NCBI RefSeq assembly: GCF_004361815.1
Contig: NZ_SNWA01000001.1
Location: 1 to 64,000, forward strand
Length of the DNA: 64,000 bases
Source: Paraburkholderia sp. BL10I2N1
GTDB lineage: Bacteria; Pseudomonadota; Gammaproteobacteria; Burkholderiales; Burkholderiaceae
Reading direction: 5' to 3'
Below, one piece after another: positions 53,343 through 61,293 of this stretch. The notes beneath the pieces were generated by a model. It had not been told where the DNA came from. It did not search any database and saw nothing but the letters and a program-made list of their open reading frames with translations. Position 1 is the stretch's first letter; each line of letters opens with the position of its first letter. A program made the translations under genes and the position numbers.

Positions 53343-53509
53343 GCCTCAAATCAGCGGATGTTTTGAAGCCAACGCAACGGGGGCGCTTGCCCGTTGCATT
53401 TTCAAACTGATCTTGCAAATCCTTCAATAAACAGCCCGATTATCAAATTCGGCATTCCCGCGGAGAATGTGTCCCTGGTTCAGCGCAACGCTTTCTCGCG
53501 GGAAATGTC

Positions 53510-53702
53510 ATGTTGAAAGCACTTTCCGCCGCCGTCCGCGCTACCGCCATCGCCGCCACTGCAGTAGCCGCTCTGGCCACTTCACCGGTCGCCCACGCCG
53601 CCAGCGAATGACTACCTCGGCCATATCCTCTAAGCGTCGGCGAAACCTCGTCGGAAAGACAACCTGACGCTGCTGAAGCAACTGGGTGTCGTGAAGCCGT
53701 AG
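53510..53702 (+). pseudogene. Broken small secreted protein gene
   Basis: ATG 53510 opens a signal-peptide-like sequence (MLKALSAAVRATAIAATAVA...SPVAHAAS) and stops after GlyCys-free ASE. Shifting frame by one base continues NDYLGHIL, a stop, then ASAKPRRKDNLTLLKQLGVV and KP, ending TAG 53702. This looks like a small exported protein with one frameshift and one stop. The family is not identified. Confidence 0.4.
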
Positions 53703-53766
53703 CGGTCCCTCTCCCTGCAGATCACCTAGAATTCCTGGTATGCAGGTGAAATAGATGGAGGCCGCC

Positions 53767-53925
53767 ATGGCTGAATCGATGGTGAGCGCGGTGGTCGGGC
53801 TGATCGTGCTGATCGTTGCCGCAATCCTCGTGAGCTCGCACTACCGGCGCGCGCATTCCAGAGAGCGGCTGCTTCAGCGGCTCGACGGACACCGTCTCTG
53901 GGAGCGCATGAGGCATCGGCATTGA
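53767..53925 (+). CDS. Small single-helix membrane protein
   Basis: A 52-residue ORF starting at ATG 53767 with GGAGG ten bases upstream. MAESMVSAVVGLIVLIVAAI followed by LVSSHYRRAHSRERLLQRLD is one N-terminal membrane helix and a basic cytoplasmic tail. Ribosome site and clean topology support it. Function unknown. Confidence 0.55.
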   Translation: MAESMVSAVVGLIVLIVAAILVSSHYRRAHSRERLLQRLDGHRLWERMRHRH

Positions 53926-54029
53926 ATGACGCGCCAAATTGCACCGCGCGGCGCGAAAACCGCCCGCAGACCAGATGGCAGTCAAACGAAGCGAATACCC
54001 GAAACGAAACGGCTTGAACGGAGACGATC

Positions 54030-54344
54030 ATGTCCGACGAACAGGCGCAGTGGCAATTGGTGGAATATGAAGGATTCGAAATCCACGTGGCCCCGTCTGT
54101 AAAGGGCCAGACAGAGCAGCACTCGCCCCAACCCGGCGACCGCTTCACCTACGTCGGCTACGTCTGCCACCCGGGCGCGGACCCGAAGCTGCCCGGCCAT
54201 TCCGTGCCGTTTCATGCAGACGGAGAAGAGACATTCAAGAGCGCGGATGACGCGCTGTACGAAGGGGTTCACGTTGGGCGCAGCATCATCGACGGCACGC
54301 ATCCCGATTTGACGGTGCTCCCGCTCGTGACTGGAGGTACGTAA
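54030..54344 (+). CDS. Hypothetical protein
   Basis: A 104-residue acidic protein (MSDEQAQWQLVEYEGFEIHV) with GGAGACGATC before its ATG. It looks beta-rich (FTYVGYVCHPGADPKL; FHADGEETFKSADDALYEGV). No signal peptide or membrane segment. Common among Burkholderiaceae without known function, to my recollection. Confidence 0.7.
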   Translation: MSDEQAQWQLVEYEGFEIHVAPSVKGQTEQHSPQPGDRFTYVGYVCHPGADPKLPGHSVPFHADGEETFKSADDALYEGVHVGRSIIDGTHPDLTVLPLVTGGT

Positions 54345-54468
54345 AAAAGGGCTACCTAAGCCGGGCAATTCGGCTGATGGCAAAAAGACTCGTCAGAGGT
54401 CCTCTGACATCAGCCACCCAAAGGCAGATATACACCTGCCTCCGCTCCCTCCACCAGAGTGCGGCGTA

Positions 54469-56250
54469 CTACGCCGCCTGCTGCTGGTACTGGATCTTGT
54501 GCAGATGGGCGTAGAGCCCGTCAGTTTGCAGCAGTTCCTCGTGACTGCCCTGCTCGACGATACGCCCGCTCTCCATCACGAGAATGCGGTCCGCACGCTC
54601 GATCGTAGACAGCCGGTGCGCGATGACGAGCGTCGTGCGTCCCTTCATCAACGTCTCGAGCGCGGCCTGCACGTGGCGCTCCGATTCCGAATCGAGCGCC
54701 GAGGTCGCCTCGTCGAGAATCAGGATCGGCGCATCCTTGTAGATCGCGCGGGCAATCGCCAGACGCTGCCGCTGTCCGCCCGACAGGCGCATGCCGTTGC
54801 CCCCGATCAGCGTATCAATGCCCTCGGGCATCGCCGCCACTGCATCCGACAGGTTCGCAGCGCGCAGCGCGGCTTCGACGCGCGCCCGGTCCGGCGTATG
54901 GCCGTACGCGACGTTGGCGGCGATTGAATCGTTGAACAGCACGACGTCCTGGCTCACCATCGCCATCTGGCTGCGCAGATCGTGCACGCCGTATTCGTCG
55001 ATCGACACGCCATCGACGAGGATCTGCCCACCCGTCGGCGAGAAAAAGCGTGGCAGCAAATTGACGAGCGTCGTCTTGCCGCTGCCCGACGGTCCTGCGA
55101 GCGCGATCATCTCGCCGGGTCTGACCGTGAATGACACGCGGTCGAGCGTCGGACGATCGACTGCGCCATACGTAAACGAGACGTCGCGGAATTCGATGTC
55201 GCCGCGCGCGTGCTCGAGCTTGCGTCCGCCGCCTTCCGGCTCGACCGGCTCATCGATGAGACCGAAGATCAGCTCGCACGCGGTCATCCCACGCTGCAAT
55301 GGCTGATTGACATCGATCAGGTGCTTGAGCGGTGATATGACGAGCAGCATCGACGTGACGAACGCGACAAAGCCACCGACCGTCGTCTGGTCATGCGCCG
55401 ATTGCACGACCGCGATCGTGATGACGATCGCGAGCGCGATCGACGCGAGAAACTGCGTGAGCGGCTGTGCAAGACCTCCGGCCACGATCATACGCATCGC
55501 ATAGCCGCGCAGACGCTTGCTCATCTCGCTGAAACGGTCGATCTCGTACGCCTCGCCGTTGTGCACCTTGACGACCTTGTAGCCGCCGACCGTCTCCTCG
55601 ACGATGTACGACAGCTCGTTGGTCAGCAGCTGCTGCTCGCGGCCGAGCCGCCGCAAGCGCCGGTTGATCTTGCTGACGAGCCATCCGATGCCCGGCAGGA
55701 TCACCGCGACGATCAGCGTAAGCCGCCAGTTCAGGTAGAAAAGATAGCCAAGCAGAAAAATGACCGTCAGCGAGTCGCGCACGAGCGTCACCATCACGCC
55801 GATCAGCACGTTCAGGATCTGATTGACCTCGAACACGATTGCGTTGATGACCGTGCTAGCGGTTTCGCGCTGGAAAAACGACGCACTCGCATGGATCATC
55901 CGGTTGAACATATCAAGCCGCAGTTGCAGCAGGATGCGGTTCGACACATACGAAAGCAGGTATTGCGACGCATATTGCGCGGCGCCGCGCACGAGTGCGA
56001 GGCCGATCACCGCAACAGGCACGAACAGGACCGCCCGCCGACTGGCGTTGGCGCCGAAACCGTGGTCAAGCAGGGGTTTCAGGAGCGCTGGAATCCCGGC
56101 GTCAGTCGCGGCGCTGACGCCCATCGTGAAGATGGCGAGCACCACCACCCAGACGAGCGGCCGGACGTATGGCCAAAGCCGTTTCATCACCGCAGACGGC
56201 GATGTGCGCTCAGCGCCGATCGGCTTATTCAAACTTGTTTGGGTATCCAA
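54469..56250 (-). CDS. msbA: MsbA lipid A/core flippase
   Basis: An ABC exporter half-transporter of about 593 residues that flips lipid A-core across the inner membrane. Six membrane helices occupy residues up to about 330; the ATPase domain has Walker [15 protein letters not shown], the signature [15 protein letters not shown], Walker [16 protein letters not shown] and the switch His in [14 protein letters not shown] place the start at TTG 56250, behind GAAGGGAA; the frame is open further upstream. Neighbouring glycosyltransferases and ligase fit lipopolysaccharide assembly. Confidence 0.95.
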   Translation of the reverse strand: MDTQTSLNKPIGAERTSPSAVMKRLWPYVRPLVWVVVLAIFTMGVSAATDAGIPALLKPLLDHGFGANASRRAVLFVPVAVIGLALVRGAAQYASQYLLSYVSNRILLQLRLDMFNRMIHASASFFQRETASTVINAIVFEVNQILNVLIGVMVTLVRDSLTVIFLLGYLFYLNWRLTLIVAVILPGIGWLVSKINRRLRRLGREQQLLTNELSYIVEETVGGYKVVKVHNGEAYEIDRFSEMSKRLRGYAMRMIVAGGLAQPLTQFLASIALAIVITIAVVQSAHDQTTVGGFVAFVTSMLLVISPLKHLIDVNQPLQRGMTACELIFGLIDEPVEPEGGGRKLEHARGDIEFRDVSFTYGAVDRPTLDRVSFTVRPGEMIALAGPSGSGKTTLVNLLPRFFSPTGGQILVDGVSIDEYGVHDLRSQMAMVSQDVVLFNDSIAANVAYGHTPDRARVEAALRAANLSDAVAAMPEGIDTLIGGNGMRLSGGQRQRLAIARAIYKDAPILILDEATSALDSESERHVQAALETLMKGRTTLVIAHRLSTIERADRILVMESGRIVEQGSHEELLQTDGLYAHLHKIQYQQQAA

Positions 56251-56562
56251 GAAATTCCCTTCGATTGCAATTGACACCGCACGCGCGGCGACTTTGGGCA
56301 AGCCATGAGGCATCGACTCGTCGCGCGTCGGCGTTGCGAGGCACCCCCGAGGCGCCCTTGGTCAGCGCCTCTGGTCACGAGGCGAGGAACTGCTCGCACG
56401 GAGTAGTCATGCGGTGCGAAAAATCGGAACATTATAACCGCCGCCCCTCACAGGCTGGCATTTCGGTTCGGTCGCGCCAACGCCGCCCGGGCGCAATCCG
56501 GCATGGCTTGCCACGACCGGTATACTCGCGCTCACCCATTTAAAACGTGACGACACCACGAC

Positions 56563-57351
56563 GTGCAGCCTTCGACAATCGATTCCACCGCAGCCCCCAC
56601 CGTCGGCGTTGCCCTCATCGCGCGCAACGCTGCAGCGAGGCTTGCGCAATGCCTGGCGGCGCTTTCATTCGCCGACGACATCGTTGTCATCGACGGTGGC
56701 AGCACCGACGAGACGGTATCGATCGCGCAGGCGCACGGCGCACGTGTGATCGTTCACACCGACTGGCCAGGCTTCGGCCCGCAAAAGAACCGGGCCGTCG
56801 AGGCGCTGTCGGCAGACTGGATTCTGTCGATCGATACCGACGAGATAGTCTCGCCTGAGCTGGCGGCGTCGATCCAGGCCGCGATTCGCGCGCCACGCGC
56901 CGAAGTCTACGCGCTCGACCGTCTTTCCAGCTTCTGCGGACAGTGGGTCCGCCATAGCGGCTGGTATCCCGACTGGGTGCCGCGTCTCTTCAAGCGCGGG
57001 GCCGCACGCTTCTCGGACGATCTCGTACACGAATGTCTCGTCTTCGAGACGCCTGCCGCGCGTCTCGAAGGCAAGCTGATTCACTACTCGTATGAGGACT
57101 TCGAGACCGTGCTGCGCAAACTCGACGACTATTCGAGCGCCGGGGCCCAGCAGCGCCACGCGGCCGGCAAGCGCGGCGGCTTTGGCAAGGCACTTGGGCG
57201 CGGCGCGTGGGCGTTCATTCGCACTTACCTGCTGCGGCGCGGCTTCCTGGACGGCCGCACGGGTTTCATGATCGCTGTCTTCAATGCGGAGACGGTCTAT
57301 TACCGGTTCCTGAAGCTCGATGCAGCGAACCGGCATCACGATGGCGAATAG
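56563..57351 (+). CDS. waaE: GT2 glycosyltransferase, WaaE-like LPS core
   Basis: A 262-residue family-2 glycosyltransferase. GVALIARNAAARLAQCLAAL, ADDIVVIDGGSTDETVSIAQ and WILSIDTDEIVSPEL hold the nucleotide-sugar Asp and the DxD-like motif; WYPDWVPRLFKRGAARFSDD and VHECLVFE follow as in WaaE/KdtX proteins, which add glucose to the inner core. The C-terminus has the basic and hydrophobic stretch FIRTYLLRRGFLDGRTGFMI. It is divergent from msbA. Confidence 0.88.
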   Translation: MQPSTIDSTAAPTVGVALIARNAAARLAQCLAALSFADDIVVIDGGSTDETVSIAQAHGARVIVHTDWPGFGPQKNRAVEALSADWILSIDTDEIVSPELAASIQAAIRAPRAEVYALDRLSSFCGQWVRHSGWYPDWVPRLFKRGAARFSDDLVHECLVFETPAARLEGKLIHYSYEDFETVLRKLDDYSSAGAQQRHAAGKRGGFGKALGRGAWAFIRTYLLRRGFLDGRTGFMIAVFNAETVYYRFLKLDAANRHHDGE

Positions 57352-57458
57352 GCGCCGAGGCGTCTGCGTCGGCGCAACGGGTGGCGGTACAATGCAGCCA
57401 GTTTTTTTGCCGGCGCTTTAAATGTGCGCCGTGTCAACGACAACCAATCCCGATCTCG

Positions 57459-58301
57459 ATGTTCTCAATCATCATTCCGACCTGGAACAATCTCGCCTAC
57501 CTGCAATGGGTGGTCGAGAGCATTCGTCGAAACTCGACACACGAGCATCAGATCATCGTCCACGTCAACGACGGCTCGGACGGCACGCTCGCATGGGTGC
57601 ACAATGAAGGTATCGAACATACGGCCTCGCCGGCCAATATCGGCATCTGCCACGCGGTCAATCTTGCGGCGGCACGCGCGACGCGCGACTACGTCGTCTA
57701 CATGAACGACGACATGTACTGTTGCCCCGGCTGGGACGACGCGCTTGCGCGACGCATTCCGCAGATGCCGTCCGACCTGTTCATGCTGTCGGGAACGATG
57801 ATTGAGCCGGTCGATACAGGCAATCCGTGCGTCGTCGTGAGCGACTTCGGCCGCGATGCGCAATCGTTCCGGGCCGAAGATCTGATCGCCGCCACGCGGC
57901 AACTCCAACGCGCCGACTGGCGTGGCGCCACCTGGCCACCGACGCTGGTCCCTCGCGACTGGTGGAACAAGGTCGGCGGCTACAGCAGTGAACTCAGCCC
58001 CGGGATGAGCAGCGACAACGACTTCTCGATGAAGATGTGGGATGCCGGTTGCCGTGTCTTTCTCGGAGTGGGCGATAGCCTCGTCTATCACTTCCAGCAG
58101 AAAAGTACGGGCAAGATCGTCAAAAACAACGGACGCCGGCAGTTCCTGAACAAATGGGGAATGACGCAGGCGACGTTCGATCGCTTCTATCTGCGCCGCG
58201 GGCAACCGGTTGGCGAGCGGCTCGATGTGCCTGAGCCGGAAACGACCGGAGCATTGCGGCGAGCGCTCCTCAAGTCCCGCATCAAACGGGCATTCAGTTA
58301 G
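57459..58301 (+). CDS. GT2 family glycosyltransferase
   Basis: A 280-residue glycosyltransferase starting at ATG 57459 (MFSIIIPTWNNLAYLQWVVE). HVNDGSDGTLAWV and DYVVYMNDDMYCCPGWDDAL carry the nucleotide-sugar and metal-binding Asp residues (MNDDM), and FSMKMWDAGCRVF follows in place of the catalytic ED region. Acceptor and sugar are unknown; the context suggests lipopolysaccharide or another surface glycan. Confidence 0.88.
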   Translation: MFSIIIPTWNNLAYLQWVVESIRRNSTHEHQIIVHVNDGSDGTLAWVHNEGIEHTASPANIGICHAVNLAAARATRDYVVYMNDDMYCCPGWDDALARRIPQMPSDLFMLSGTMIEPVDTGNPCVVVSDFGRDAQSFRAEDLIAATRQLQRADWRGATWPPTLVPRDWWNKVGGYSSELSPGMSSDNDFSMKMWDAGCRVFLGVGDSLVYHFQQKSTGKIVKNNGRRQFLNKWGMTQATFDRFYLRRGQPVGERLDVPEPETTGALRRALLKSRIKRAFS

Positions 58302-58499
58302 CGGCGCCAGAGAGCTCGCGGCGCGTCTGCGCCGTCGCACTCGTTGGGGAAAGACGTAGAACGCTGCGCGGGTAAACTGGGCTCCCCTGCTTTGAGATCG
58401 CGAGTGGGCACCGGCGTGAAAGACAGGCTCATACGTATAACGCGAGCGTGATCCGACCTGCAAACCACGTGGCACAGGTCCGCCATACTTTCGACCGCG

Positions 58500-59771
58500 C
58501 TAGCCCACCGTGGCTACGTTTGACGTATCGCGTCTGGCAACAGTCTGCGTGCGATAGCCACAGCCAAGGAGAATCCCCGCGAGCAGTACCAGCAGATGAC
58601 CTTCGGCGAAATCGAGCAGCAGCGAATTGGCGAGGCAGCTGATAGCGAACGCGGCAAGCCAGGCCAATAGCAACTGACGCGAACGCGGGTCCAGTGAGCG
58701 CGCGTCGCGTCCGATCTGGATCAGCAGATTCACGAACAGCACAAAGCCGATCGCACCCAACTGCACTGCCATCAGCAGATATTCGTTATGCGGATTCTGG
58801 GTCAACTGACCTTCCGCTTCCGTTTTGCCCTGGGTCAACTTTTTGAATTCGACGCCGAGCCCACCTGCCCCGTAGCCGATCAGCGGACGTTCGCGGATCA
58901 GCTCAAAACACTTCCGGTACCATTCGAGTCGCAGCCCGGTCGAAGTGATCGCATTGCTTTGCCGGTATTCGTGCACTTCGGTTGCAACCTGGAGCAGGCG
59001 TCCTCCCTGCATGGTGCAGGCGACCGCAACCAGCAGGCCCGCGGCAGCGAGGACCGCGCTGACGGACAAACCCGCGCGCAGCGGCGACTGGTCGTGCTTA
59101 CGCCATGCGAATCGCACCGCAACGGCCAGCATGAACAGCAACGCGATCACCTGACCCGTCCGGCCCTGCATCATCACGAATACGTTGATCAACGCGAGCA
59201 CTGCGATCGCCGCAAACGCGATCCGCGCCCGGCTGTGGCGCGTCACCATCGCGAGATCCGCGGCTTGATAGAACAGTAGCGCGCCGAACAGGCCCGCCGC
59301 AATGTGGTTCTTGAACACCCACGCACGCGACAGCGGCAATTCAGCTGCATGAGCCGGTCCGATCGCGGTCAGTCCGAGATAGTTCGTCGTCGACAGTAGC
59401 AGGATTACGCACAGGGTCGCAAACCAGCTCCAGCGCACGACGCCGGCCCAGTCCGAATCCTTGAATGCAACGATCGCGAGCGGCAACAGCAGCAACTTGT
59501 CGTACTTGCCGATCCACGACCATGCGTCGCTATGCGGCGCGACGGTATAGGCAACGCTCACGATCAGCGCGACGAGCAGTAGCAGCGCGGAGACCGCAGT
59601 CCGGTTTCGGAACATCGACGGCAGATTGCGCCAGAATTCGGGTGCGCTCAGCAAAGCGATGACAAACAGGGCACAGGCTATGTTGGTGAGCGCGGTCGAG
59701 ACCGGCACCAGACACAGTGCGACAACGGCGAAGATGCGCGAGGCGGTCAATCGGTGCGAAACGTTATACAT
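58500..59771 (-). CDS. O-antigen ligase family membrane protein
   Basis: A 423-residue polytopic protein of the WaaL/Wzy_C family. About ten hydrophobic helices, with the large periplasmic loop at HEYRQSNAITSTGLRLEWYR...LTQNPHNEYLLMAVQLGAIG, which contains the conserved RxxxW-like and PHNEYL motifs; the His of PHNEYL is the usual functional residue. It probably joins O-antigen to the lipid A-core. Start: ATG 59771. Convergent with the GT2 gene. Confidence 0.9.
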   Translation of the reverse strand: MYNVSHRLTASRIFAVVALCLVPVSTALTNIACALFVIALLSAPEFWRNLPSMFRNRTAVSALLLLVALIVSVAYTVAPHSDAWSWIGKYDKLLLLPLAIVAFKDSDWAGVVRWSWFATLCVILLLSTTNYLGLTAIGPAHAAELPLSRAWVFKNHIAAGLFGALLFYQAADLAMVTRHSRARIAFAAIAVLALINVFVMMQGRTGQVIALLFMLAVAVRFAWRKHDQSPLRAGLSVSAVLAAAGLLVAVACTMQGGRLLQVATEVHEYRQSNAITSTGLRLEWYRKCFELIRERPLIGYGAGGLGVEFKKLTQGKTEAEGQLTQNPHNEYLLMAVQLGAIGFVLFVNLLIQIGRDARSLDPRSRQLLLAWLAAFAISCLANSLLLDFAEGHLLVLLAGILLGCGYRTQTVARRDTSNVATVG

Positions 59772-60086
59772 AGGTAAGAACGCTGAAGTTCGGTGAAGCA
59801 GAGGTTGGCTGGACCAGCGCCGCGCGCGGGGCACGATAGCTTTCGTACGACGGTTTCGCTGACCAGCAAGGGGCGAAGTATATCAACTGGCTGCGGGTCC
59901 CTGTCCTGGTCGGCGCCGTCAGGCGGAGTTGTATGGGGTCAGTACACGGGATGGAAGGTGCTCATGAAAAAGCAGACTGTCGGAAAAACCCACAACCAGT
60001 TTTCGCCAACGAGGCGCATATCACGGCGAAATGCAACGAACGCTTCGTCACGTTAGCAATGTCGTCCGATTCGTCAATGCAACCAC
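59772..60086. other. Intergenic region between ligase and GT9 genes
   Basis: About 315 bp without a supportable gene. The promoter of the ligase gene should lie here (the GT9 gene ends at its other side). No hairpin or repeat was noticed. Confidence 0.4.
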
Positions 60087-61286
60087 CTACGTGCCGTCGC
60101 CCAGCCTTAGCAGCGACGTATCGACGATCGACTGGATAACCGCCGGATTCGCGACCGATGGAGCCGGCAAGCCGAGCAGTTCGGCCGCTGCGCCGATAAC
60201 ACGGCTGGCACCGAGATTCGCCAGGCAATCGCTACGGCTTTCGACATGCCCCTCGCAACCTTCGCCCCGGCACGGCACACAGTCGCCCTCTCCCTGGAGC
60301 AGATAAACATTGCTATGACGGCCCGACCCGCGCAGAGGCCAGGGATCGACTCCGGCCGGCCATCCGCACGGCCACGGCCCCCAGCGAACTGGGTCAGACG
60401 GGCCGAATAACGCGATCGTCGGCGTACCGGTGGCCGCGGCAATGTGCGTGGCGCCCGTGTCCGGACCCACGTAGAGCCTGGCCTGCCGAATCATTTCCGC
60501 GCTTTCGCCAAGCGACAATTGCCCGACCATATTGAGCACCGGGCCGCCAGCCGCGGCAGCAACCCGCTCCGCGTACTCCCGTTCCTCCGCAGCCGGGCCG
60601 CCGCTCAACGCAATCGCGAAACCAAGCGAACGCAGCCAGGCGATCAACTCGACCCAGCCTTCGAGGTGCCAGCGCTTGTACGCAAACATCGGGTACGGGT
60701 GTAACACCACGAACGGCTGGCCGGCAAGTACGGCGGGCGGCGCGTGAATGCGTGCATCGAACTCCGCGCGCCGCACAGGGTCGTCGCCAATGCCGGGCGC
60801 AACGACCTCGGCGCGCGGCTCGATCCCCAAAAGCGGCGTCAGCGCGAGGCTGCTGTTGACCGTATGGACCGACTCGTGGTGATTGATGGCAATGCCGTGC
60901 AGCATCAGCCGGGTCAGCAGTGTGACGCGGTTGGGATCGACGAGTCCGATGCGCTTCTTGCCCGCGAACCAGCAATAGAAACGCGGACGATCTGAACTGA
61001 CGGCGGCGCAAGCGAGATCGTAGCGGCGCCAGATCTTCGCTGCATCAGCAATCCGTTCCCGCAGCCTGGCGCGCTGTGCGACGACAATCACGCGGCGCAC
61101 GTCAGGATTGTGTTCGAGTATCCCTTCGGTGCCGCGGAACACGAGCATGTCGATCGGAGTATCGGGCCATTGAGCCTTCAGTGACCGGACGAACGGCGTC
61201 GTGAGCAGCACATCGCCGATGCGGCGGGTGCAGACGACGAGGATGCTGCGCGGCGGACGGGAAGTCGAAAATAATGCAGCCACGGT
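60087..61286 (-). CDS. GT9 family heptosyltransferase
   Basis: A glycosyltransferase of about 399 residues with the ADP-heptose:LPS heptosyltransferase layout: SILVVCTRRIGDVLLTTPFV at the N-terminus, MLVFRGTEGILEHNPDVRRV, FVVLHPYPMFAYKRWHLEGW, MVGQLSLGESAEMIRQARLY and VGPDTGATHIAAATGTPTIA with the donor-binding D-(T/S)G-TH motif. GEGDCVPCRGEGCEGH is a Cys-rich loop seen in WaaQ-like members. The start is uncertain: GTG 61286 lies 7 bp after dnaE, TTG 61310 overlaps it. It is probably cotranscribed with dnaE. Confidence 0.9.
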   Translation of the reverse strand, partial: TVAALFSTSRPPRSILVVCTRRIGDVLLTTPFVRSLKAQWPDTPIDMLVFRGTEGILEHNPDVRRVIVVAQRARLRERIADAAKIWRRYDLACAAVSSDRPRFYCWFAGKKRIGLVDPNRVTLLTRLMLHGIAINHHESVHTVNSSLALTPLLGIEPRAEVVAPGIGDDPVRRAEFDARIHAPPAVLAGQPFVVLHPYPMFAYKRWHLEGWVELIAWLRSLGFAIALSGGPAAEEREYAERVAAAAGGPVLNMVGQLSLGESAEMIRQARLYVGPDTGATHIAAATGTPTIALFGPSDPVRWGPWPCGWPAGVDPWPLRGSGRHSNVYLLQGEGDCVPCRGEGCEGHVESRSDCLANLGASRVIGAAAELLGLPAPSVANPAVIQSIVDTSLLRLGDGT

Positions 61287-61293
61287 CGGGGAC

